Position numbers and translations under genes: made by a program. Source: Actinomycetes bacterium (GTDB lineage: Bacteria; Actinomycetota; Acidimicrobiia; Acidimicrobiales; Ilumatobacteraceae). Taken from it: 64,000 nucleotides of DNA. Below the pieces are notes generated by a model. It saw nothing but the letters and a program-made list of their open reading frames with translations, had not been told where the DNA came from and did not search any database. Below, in pieces: positions 56,287 to 64,000 of the stretch; positions within the stretch are counted from its first letter, which is position 1; every line of letters begins with the position of its first letter. The DNA lies in the NCBI GenBank assembly GCA_029782355.1, contig JAKOUY010000040.1, forward strand, positions 186,001 through 250,000. Direction: 5' to 3'.

Positions 56287-56751
56287 GTGACCCAGTTGAT
56301 CGTCGCCGCGGCCGTGTGCCTGGCCACGGTGGCACTGGCCGCGGTGCTGCGCCGCCGGCGGGTCGTGGCGCCCCCGACGCAGCCGCGGGCCGTGGTGCCC
56401 GCTCAGCTCGACCGGGCGGACTTCGCCGGCACCACGCCCTGGCTGCTGGTGCTGTTCAGCTCGGCCACCTGCGCGGCCTGCGCCGACGTGCGCCGCAAGG
56501 CCGACGTGCTCGCCAGCGCGCAGGTCGCCGTGGTCGATGCCGAGTTCGGCACCCACCGGTCACTGCACGACAAGTACGGCATCACCGCAGTGCCGGTGGT
56601 GGTGCTGGCCGACGGCGGCGGCGTGGTCCGCGCCAGTTTCGTCGGGCCGATGACGGCCACCGATCTGTGGGCCGCAGTGGCCGAGGCTCGCCAGCCGGGC
56701 AGCACGCCGAGCGGCATCGTCGGCCACTGCCAGCGCGACGCCACCGTCTGA
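56287..56751 (+). CDS. Membrane-anchored thioredoxin-like protein
   Basis: 154-residue protein with one N-terminal membrane span (TQLIVAAAVCLATVALAAVL), basic residues, then a thioredoxin fold. The active-site motif is CAAC within LFSSATCAACADV, and the cis-proline region is ITAVPVVVLADGGG. A CAAC dipeptide differs from the usual CGPC. The charge pattern after the span (LRRRR) suggests that the thioredoxin domain is cytoplasmic, though topology is uncertain from sequence alone. A lone Cys near the C-terminus (GHCQRD) is a possible third redox site. GTG start, seven bases after the DUF5719 stop, so co-transcribed. Confidence 0.82.
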   Translation: MTQLIVAAAVCLATVALAAVLRRRRVVAPPTQPRAVVPAQLDRADFAGTTPWLLVLFSSATCAACADVRRKADVLASAQVAVVDAEFGTHRSLHDKYGITAVPVVVLADGGGVVRASFVGPMTATDLWAAVAEARQPGSTPSGIVGHCQRDATV

Positions 56752-56784
56752 CGGTCCGACCGCCGCGACGGGCGGCGGCAGCGG

Positions 56785-58743
<1,959 letters not shown>

Positions 58744-58749
58744 GGATCC

Positions 58750-58755
58750 ATGCTA
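58750..58755 (-). promoter_or_regulatory. -10 box TAGCAT for ftsH
   Basis: On the minus strand TAGCAT ends six bases before ATG 58743, exact leaderless spacing. Confidence 0.55.
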
Positions 58756-58843
58756 CGGCGGCGGTCCGGCAATGGTTCGACGGGTCGGCGGCGCACGACG
58801 TCGGGCCACGGGCGACATCCACCACCTGCCGCAGCCCGACTCC

Positions 58844-58849
58844 TAGCCT
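58844..58849 (+). promoter_or_regulatory. -10 box TAGCCT for the DUF3499 gene
   Basis: TAGCCT ends nine bases before ATG 58859, in the divergent gap to ftsH. Confidence 0.55.
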
Positions 58850-58858
58850 GCGTGCCCG

Positions 58859-59095
58859 ATGATCCGCCACTGCACCCGCACCGGATGCGCCGAGCCGGCT
58901 GCGGCCACCCTGACCTATCACTACCGGCGGGCCCAGGTGTGGATCGACGACTTGGTGACCGAACGCGACCCGCACGGCTACGACCTGTGCGCCCGGCACA
59001 CCGAACGGGTCTCGGTGCCCAACGGCTGGCAGCTCCACGATCGGCGCATGGCCATCCTGGCGGAGGCGCCGGCGCATCGGCTGCTGGCCGGCTGA
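58859..59095 (+). CDS. DUF3499 family protein
   Basis: 78-residue actinobacterial protein of the DUF3499 type. It opens IRHCTRTGCAEPAAATLTYHY, where CxxxxC is a likely zinc half-site, then YDLCARHTERVSVPNGW supplies another Cys and a His, so it is probably a small zinc-binding protein. Function is unknown. In mycobacteria and streptomycetes it sits next to phosphomannomutase and near fbiA; here a phosphomannomutase lies 3.6 kb downstream on the same strand. Confidence 0.86.
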   Translation: MIRHCTRTGCAEPAAATLTYHYRRAQVWIDDLVTERDPHGYDLCARHTERVSVPNGWQLHDRRMAILAEAPAHRLLAG

Positions 59096-59109
59096 TCGGC
59101 CGGCGCCGG

Positions 59110-59115
59110 TAGCCT
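59110..59115 (+). promoter_or_regulatory. -10 box TAGCCT for the CPBP protease gene
   Basis: TAGCCT ends nine bases before ATG 59125, immediately after the DUF3499 stop. Confidence 0.55.
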
Positions 59116-59124
59116 CGGCCCGCC

Positions 59125-59853
59125 ATGTCCGGATCTGTCGATTCGTTGCCCGAGCACGGCCGCGGCCCGGCCGGGATCACGGTCGGCGTGGCCCTCGCCG
59201 CCTGGGCGGCGTCGTGGATCGGTGGGCAGATGCTCGGGCTGGTCCCGGCGGCGTTCAGCGGCATGCCGACCCATCCGCTGGGGCTGCCGTGGCAGCAGGC
59301 GGTCGGGGTGGCCATTGCCTGGTCGGCGCTAATCGTCGCCGTCGTCGTCGTCTCCCGGCGGTTCGGCACGGGGCACCCGGCCGTCGACTACGGATGGCGG
59401 GTCCGCCCACTCGATCTGCTCGGCATCCCGATCGGCGTCGCCACCCAGGTGCTGGCGATCCCGCTGCTGTACGTGCCGCTGCGCCATCTGTGGCCGGCCA
59501 CCTTCGCCCGCGAGGAGGTCGAGCGCAATGCTCGTGACCTGATCGACCACACCCATGGCGCGGGCTGGGTCCTGCTGGTGGCCATCCTCGTGGCCGGGGC
59601 CCCGCTGGTCGAGGAGGCGATGTATCGAGGCGTGCTGCACGGCGCCTTCGAGCGGCGGGTGGCCACCGCTCCGGCGGTCGTCGCCTCGGCCGCGCTGTTC
59701 GCCGCCATCCACCTGCGACCGGTCGAGTTCCCCGGGCTGTTCGTCGTCGGAGCGGTCCTGGCGGTGTGCTACAGCCTGACCCGACGGCTGGGCATGAGCG
59801 TGTTGGCCCACATGGCCTTCAACGCCACCGCGCTGGTGGTCGCTCACCGGTGA
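59125..59853 (+). CDS. CPBP family intramembrane glutamic endopeptidase
   Basis: 242-residue membrane protein of the CAAX-protease/bacteriocin-processing (Abi) family. About seven spans are visible. The catalytic motifs are EEAMYRGVLHG (EExxxR) near residue 168, the histidine in AAIHLRP, and HMAFNAT (HxxxN) near the end, all present in order. Members process prenylated or membrane peptides or have scaffold roles; the substrate here is unknown. It lies between the DUF3499 gene and the large membrane protein, all on the plus strand. Confidence 0.9.
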   Translation: MSGSVDSLPEHGRGPAGITVGVALAAWAASWIGGQMLGLVPAAFSGMPTHPLGLPWQQAVGVAIAWSALIVAVVVVSRRFGTGHPAVDYGWRVRPLDLLGIPIGVATQVLAIPLLYVPLRHLWPATFAREEVERNARDLIDHTHGAGWVLLVAILVAGAPLVEEAMYRGVLHGAFERRVATAPAVVASAALFAAIHLRPVEFPGLFVVGAVLAVCYSLTRRLGMSVLAHMAFNATALVVAHR

Positions 59854-59899
59854 GCTGCCGACCGGCACGGTGGTGGAACTGCAAGGATGTGACCCGCCT

Positions 59900-62743
59900 A
59901 TGAGCCCGAACGACCCGATCGACCCGCGCCGCAACGGGCCCGTCGACCCGCCGCTCGACGACATCCTCGACGACGTGTGGCTCGACGACCCGTCTCCGGT
60001 GCCGGGCCACAGCGAGCGTCGAGCGCTGGCCGACGAGCCGGAGACCACCGCCGAGTCGCTCGACCAGCGGCCTGCCGCGGTCGGGGTTGCGGACGACGGG
60101 ATTCCGACCCGCCGGCCGTGGTATGTGCGGCGCGGCCCGTATGCCCGGTTGCGCCGGTGGTCGGCCGGACCGTGGACCGGTGCTCGGATCGCCGAGGCGC
60201 TGACGGCCGCCACCATCCTCGTCGGCGCCACCTTCAGCGTGCTGCGCGTCACCCACTTCCCCGATCTGGTGCTGCGCGACAACACACCCACCGGTGGCGA
60301 CATGGGCGCCCACGTCTTCGCTCCCGCCTACCTGCGCGACGTCCTGCTGCCGCACTTCCAGCTCAGCGGGTGGACCAACTACTGGTACGCCGGCTTCCCC
60401 CTCTACCGCTTCTACATGGTCGTGCCGGCGCTGATGATCGTGGCGCTCAACGTGATCCTGCCCTACGGGATCGCCTTCAAGATCGTCACCATCCTCGGGT
60501 TGCTCACCCTGCCGTGGTGCTGCTGGGCCTTCGGCCGGCTGGCGCGCTTTGCCTTCCCGATCCCCGAGCTGATGGCGCTGGCGTCCCTGTGGTTCATCTA
60601 CGACGAGAGCTTCTACCTGCTCGGCGGCAACGTGAAGAGCACGATGGCCGGCGAGTTCTCCTTCTCCATCGCCCTGTCGTTCGCCGTGCTCGGGTTGGGG
60701 CTGTTCGCCCGTGGCCTGGAGACGGGCAAGTACCGCACCAGCACGGCGGTGATCCTGGCCCTGGCCATGCTGTGCCACGGCATCGTCCTGCTGTTCACGC
60801 TGCTCGGGGCGCTCCTGCTGTGGCTGGTGTGGATGGATCGCCGGCGGCTGGTGTACGGCGCCCAGGTCCTCGGCCTGGCCGTCCTGCTGTCGGCGTTCTG
60901 GGTGGTGCCCTTCGTGCTCAACCACCAGTACATGACGGACATGAAGTACCACCCCCGCCCCGAGGGCGCCGGCGACTCGTTCTGGGACATGTTCTTCCCG
61001 TGGTCGACGCCGCTCGACGTGCTGGTGTCCGGTCTGGCGTTGATCGGGTTCGTCGTCAGCGTGGTCAAGCGGCACATCGCCGGCGCCTGGCTGGGAATCA
61101 TGTGCGTGGCGCTGATGGCCGCCACCTACCTGGCGCAGAACCGCCTGCCGGTGGTCGGGCTGCTGTGGAACCCGCGCATCCTGCCGTTCCTCTACCTGCT
61201 GCGCCTGCTGCTGATGATGGTCGGCATCGCCGAGCTGGTCCGGGCGATCCACGCAGCCGGTCGGCCGGCGGGCGTGACCACCGGTCGTTCGGGGTGGGTC
61301 GTCGGCACGGCCCTGGCCGGAGCGATGTCGATGATCGTCATGGTCACCCTGCTGTTCGCCTACCGGGCGATGCCGTTCGCCAAGAACATCGACGTCCACG
61401 GCCAGACGGTGTACGCGGTCGGCGCCGCCGGCTTCTACCCGTTGCAGCTCACCCCGCAGGCCACCAAGAAGGCGGCCGAGGCCGACGGATGGACGGCGTT
61501 CAACTTCGAGGGCTACGAGGGCCGCAACGGCTACGGCGAGTACAAGGCCCTGGTGGATCAGATGGGTGCGCTCGGCATGGACCCGAAGCACGGCTGCGGG
61601 CGGGCGATTTACGAGAACAACGAGAAGATCAACGGCTACGGCACGACCATGGCCCTGATGCTGCTGCCGCATTGGACCAACGGGTGCATCGACAGCATGG
61701 AAGGCGTGTACTTCGAGGCGTCCGGCACCACCCCGTACCACTTCCTCACCGCCGCCGCGGTCAGTTCGAGCAGTTCCAACCCGGTGCGCGGCCTGGACTA
61801 CGACAAGCTGAACATGGCCAAGGGTGCCGACTACATGCAGACCCTCGGCGTGCGCTACCTGATGGCGTTCACCCAGCGGGCCAAGGAGGCCGCCGATCGT
61901 GAGCCGGCCCTGCACCGGGTGGCGTCGGTGGGCCCGTGGGTGATCTACGAGATTCCCGGGACCACGCTGGTGGAGCCGCTGACCAACGAGCCCGTCGTCG
62001 CCAACCATCGCGGCGGTGACCAGCGCGAGCGGTTCCTGGAGATGGGCACGTCATGGTTCCAGCAGCGCGATGCGTGGGTCGCCGTCCCGGCGACCGACGG
62101 CCCCAGCGACTGGCAACGCGTCGACCTGGTCGACGACCCGTCGCGCCGCCAACCGGCCGACAAGTGGGATGTGCAGCCGGTGAAGCCGGCGCAGGAGGTG
62201 CAAGCCCGGGCCCTGCCGAAGATCACCGTCACCAACGTCCACCTCGGGGACCAGGACCTCAGCTTCGACGTCGACCGGGTCGGGGTGCCCGTGCTCGTCA
62301 AGCTGAGCTACTTCCCGAACTGGTCAGCGGACGGGGCCACCGGGCCGTACCGGGCCGGCGCCAACCAGATGATCGTGGTGCCCACCTCGAACCACGTCCA
62401 CCTGACCTTCGACCGCTCGGGCACCGACATCGTCGCCTACCTGTTGACCGTCCTCGGGATCGTCGCCCTGGTGGTGGTGTACCGCCGCGGCGACTTCGAC
62501 ATCACCCCGCAGCTGCGGTTGGCGCCGGCGCCCGCCGGCGAGGCGGACGGCGGCGAGGTCGCCACGACACCCAGCGCCACCGATCCGGACGGACCGCCGC
62601 CGGCACCCGAGCACGTCCCGATGCCCGACCCGTTGCTGGAGCGAGCCTGGACCGACGAGCACACCCGGCCCACGGATGCACTTGACGATCCGTCTGCCCC
62701 TCTCGACCCCGCTGCTCCGCCGGCCGGTAGCGTCGAGGCGTGA
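59900..62743 (+). CDS. Very large polytopic membrane protein, probable GT-C-like/YfhO-like membrane glycosyltransferase
   Basis: 947 residues. A cytoplasmic Asp/Pro-rich N-terminus of about 100 residues precedes a first span (ALTAATILVGATFSVLRV) and a loop with GGDMGAHVFAPAYLRD. The acidic loop after the first span is the placement seen in GT-C enzymes such as dolichyl-phosphate mannosyltransferases. About ten more spans follow to residue 490, then a large extracytoplasmic domain (about 490-840; for example YEGRNGYGEYKALVDQMG), a last span (IVAYLLTVLGIVALVVVY) and an Asp/Pro-rich tail. Donor and acceptor are unknown. The ATG at 59900 was chosen over an upstream GTG without certainty. The next gene, a phosphomannomutase, overlaps its stop (TGATG). 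Confidence 0.75.
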   Translation: MSPNDPIDPRRNGPVDPPLDDILDDVWLDDPSPVPGHSERRALADEPETTAESLDQRPAAVGVADDGIPTRRPWYVRRGPYARLRRWSAGPWTGARIAEALTAATILVGATFSVLRVTHFPDLVLRDNTPTGGDMGAHVFAPAYLRDVLLPHFQLSGWTNYWYAGFPLYRFYMVVPALMIVALNVILPYGIAFKIVTILGLLTLPWCCWAFGRLARFAFPIPELMALASLWFIYDESFYLLGGNVKSTMAGEFSFSIALSFAVLGLGLFARGLETGKYRTSTAVILALAMLCHGIVLLFTLLGALLLWLVWMDRRRLVYGAQVLGLAVLLSAFWVVPFVLNHQYMTDMKYHPRPEGAGDSFWDMFFPWSTPLDVLVSGLALIGFVVSVVKRHIAGAWLGIMCVALMAATYLAQNRLPVVGLLWNPRILPFLYLLRLLLMMVGIAELVRAIHAAGRPAGVTTGRSGWVVGTALAGAMSMIVMVTLLFAYRAMPFAKNIDVHGQTVYAVGAAGFYPLQLTPQATKKAAEADGWTAFNFEGYEGRNGYGEYKALVDQMGALGMDPKHGCGRAIYENNEKINGYGTTMALMLLPHWTNGCIDSMEGVYFEASGTTPYHFLTAAAVSSSSSNPVRGLDYDKLNMAKGADYMQTLGVRYLMAFTQRAKEAADREPALHRVASVGPWVIYEIPGTTLVEPLTNEPVVANHRGGDQRERFLEMGTSWFQQRDAWVAVPATDGPSDWQRVDLVDDPSRRQPADKWDVQPVKPAQEVQARALPKITVTNVHLGDQDLSFDVDRVGVPVLVKLSYFPNWSADGATGPYRAGANQMIVVPTSNHVHLTFDRSGTDIVAYLLTVLGIVALVVVYRRGDFDITPQLRLAPAPAGEADGGEVATTPSATDPDGPPPAPEHVPMPDPLLERAWTDEHTRPTDALDDPSAPLDPAAPPAGSVEA

Positions 62744-64000
62744 TGCGCGGCGATTCCCCGATCGGCGCGTCGTCGTCCCTCGACCAGATCGTCAAGGCCT
62801 ACGACGTACGCGGCACCGTCCCCGATCAGCTCAACGAGCACATCGCCTACGCCCTCGGTGTCGGCTTCGCCCGGTTCGCCGGATCGTCGAGGGTCATCGT
62901 CGCCCGGGACATGCGCCCGTCCGGCGTCGGTCTGGCCGAAGCCTTCGCCGGCGGGGTGACCGGCCAGGGCGTCGACGTCGTCGACATCGGACTGGCCTCC
63001 ACCGACATGCTCTACTTCGCCGCCGGATCGCTGGACGCCCCGGGGGCGATGTTCACCGCCTCGCACAACCCGGCGCAGTACAACGGGATCAAGTTCTGCC
63101 TCTCCGGCGCCCGACCCGTGGGTCAGGACTCCGGACTCGACGAGATCCGCGCCATCGCCGACGACGTGCTCCGTGGCAGCGCCCCGGCCACCACCGGGCA
63201 TCGCGGCCTGGTGACCACCCGCAACCTGCTCGACCCGTTCGTCGATCATGTGTTGACGTTCATCGACACCGAGCATCTCCGCCCGCTGCGGGTCGTCGCC
63301 GACACGGCGAACGGGATGGGCGGCCTGGTGGTCCCCGCGGTGTTCGAGCGGCTCGAGGCGGTGACGTTGGAGGTGATGTACGGCGAGCTCGACGGCACGT
63401 TCCCCAACCACCCCGCCGATCCCATCCAGCCGGCCAACCAGCGCGACCTCCAGGCCCGGGTGGTGTCGGGCGGGTTCGACATCGGCCTGGCCTTCGACGG
63501 TGACGCCGATCGGGTCTTCGTCGTCGACGAGACCGGGCGGGGCATGAGCGGCAGCACCACCACCGCCCTGCTCGCCGCCGCCCAGTTGCGCAGCCACCCG
63601 GGCGCCACCATCCTGCACAACCTGATCTGCTCGCGTGCCGTGCCCGAGGTGGTCCGCGAGCACGGCGGCATCCCGGTGCGCACGAAGGTCGGCCACTCGT
63701 TCATCAAGCAGTCGATGGCCGAGACCGGCGCGGTGTTCGGCGGCGAGCACAGCGCGCACTACTACTTCCTGTCCAACTACCGGGCCGACAGTGGGCTGAT
63801 CGCCAGCATGGTGGTGCTCGCCGAGATGTGCCGCACCGGCGAGCCGCTGTCGGTGATGCGCAAGCCGTTCGAGCGCTACTCGTCGAGCGGGGAGATCAAC
63901 ACGTCGGTCCACGACCCGGCGGCCGTCATCGGGCGCGTCGCCCAGCGCTTCGACGGATTTCCCCAGGACATGCTCGACGGGCTCACCGTCGATGCCGGGG
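62743..64000 (+). CDS. Phosphomannomutase/phosphoglucomutase (3' end cut by window edge)
   Basis: Alpha-D-phosphohexomutase that interconverts mannose-6-phosphate and mannose-1-phosphate, the substrate for GDP-mannose synthesis. The visible 419 residues include DQIVKAYDVRGTVPDQL, the phosphoserine loop MFTASHNPAQYNG, the metal loop FDGDADRVFV and the sugar-specificity loop GGEHSAHYYF. The last domain runs off the window at 64000 without a stop. Its ATG overlaps the upstream membrane-protein stop. It resembles the actinobacterial PmmA/ManB that accompanies DUF3499. Confidence 0.93.
   Translation, partial: MRGDSPIGASSSLDQIVKAYDVRGTVPDQLNEHIAYALGVGFARFAGSSRVIVARDMRPSGVGLAEAFAGGVTGQGVDVVDIGLASTDMLYFAAGSLDAPGAMFTASHNPAQYNGIKFCLSGARPVGQDSGLDEIRAIADDVLRGSAPATTGHRGLVTTRNLLDPFVDHVLTFIDTEHLRPLRVVADTANGMGGLVVPAVFERLEAVTLEVMYGELDGTFPNHPADPIQPANQRDLQARVVSGGFDIGLAFDGDADRVFVVDETGRGMSGSTTTALLAAAQLRSHPGATILHNLICSRAVPEVVREHGGIPVRTKVGHSFIKQSMAETGAVFGGEHSAHYYFLSNYRADSGLIASMVVLAEMCRTGEPLSVMRKPFERYSSSGEINTSVHDPAAVIGRVAQRFDGFPQDMLDGLTVDAG

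Overview
The window is high-GC DNA (about 70 percent by eye) with densely packed genes, many GTG starts and no rRNA, tRNA, insertion sequence, phage or CRISPR signal. Gene content points to an actinobacterium. Markers are FbiA/CofD (coenzyme F420), DUF3039, DUF3499 and DUF5719 proteins, actinobacterial-type DapD, an AccA3-like biotin carboxylase/carrier fusion, DnaE2 and a split methylmalonyl-CoA mutase. The mix looks most like class Acidimicrobiia (Ilumatobacter/Microthrix-like), but that rank is inference. At least seventeen genes have a TANNNT -10 box ending 6-10 bases before the start codon, so leaderless or nearly leaderless transcription seems common.

Layout. 1-6.3 kb: the end of the error-prone polymerase DnaE2, then a minus-strand run of three exported cell-wall enzymes (L,D-transpeptidase, M14 peptidase, LysM-M23 peptidase). 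6.3-8.3 kb: small genes, including the most striking one, an ArsC-family gene at 7597-7962. Its catalytic Cys12 codon is an in-frame TGA followed at the right distance by a perfect bacterial-SECIS-like hairpin, so it is probably a selenoprotein. 8.3-20 kb: housekeeping genes (MetH, leucyl aminopeptidase, sirtuin, rhodanese-ThiF protein, phosphatase, EamA exporter, class II aldolase, hydrolase). 20-30 kb: RidA, RNA 2',3'-cyclic phosphodiesterase, a large LuxR-type ATPase regulator, mutase large subunit, a secreted double cupredoxin, a hydrolase and an acyl-CoA ligase. 30-36.8 kb: DNA glycosylase, penicillin-acylase-like enzyme, DapD-LysS pair and an Lpd-like flavoprotein.

36.8-37.4 kb is the only long non-coding stretch. 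It holds a 141-bp tandem repeat with nested perfect palindromes, flanked by C-rich and G-rich tracts. 37.4-40.8 kb: an operon of biotin carboxylase/carrier protein, an RNase Sa-like ribonuclease and a barstar-like inhibitor, divergent from biotin ligase across only 19 bp.

40.8-64 kb: mainly a surface-glycan and mannose-metabolism region. It holds glycosyltransferases, a sugar nucleotidyltransferase, a degenerate epimerase, GDP-mannose 4,6-dehydratase, a Wzx-like flippase, two very large membrane proteins, DUF5719 and DUF3499 proteins and a phosphomannomutase cut by the right edge. FbiA, FtsH, a membrane thioredoxin, a CPBP protease and an ECF sigma factor paired with an Asp-box membrane protein are interleaved. 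The association of FbiA, DUF5719, DUF3499 and phosphomannomutase recalls the conserved mycobacterial/streptomycete neighbourhood.
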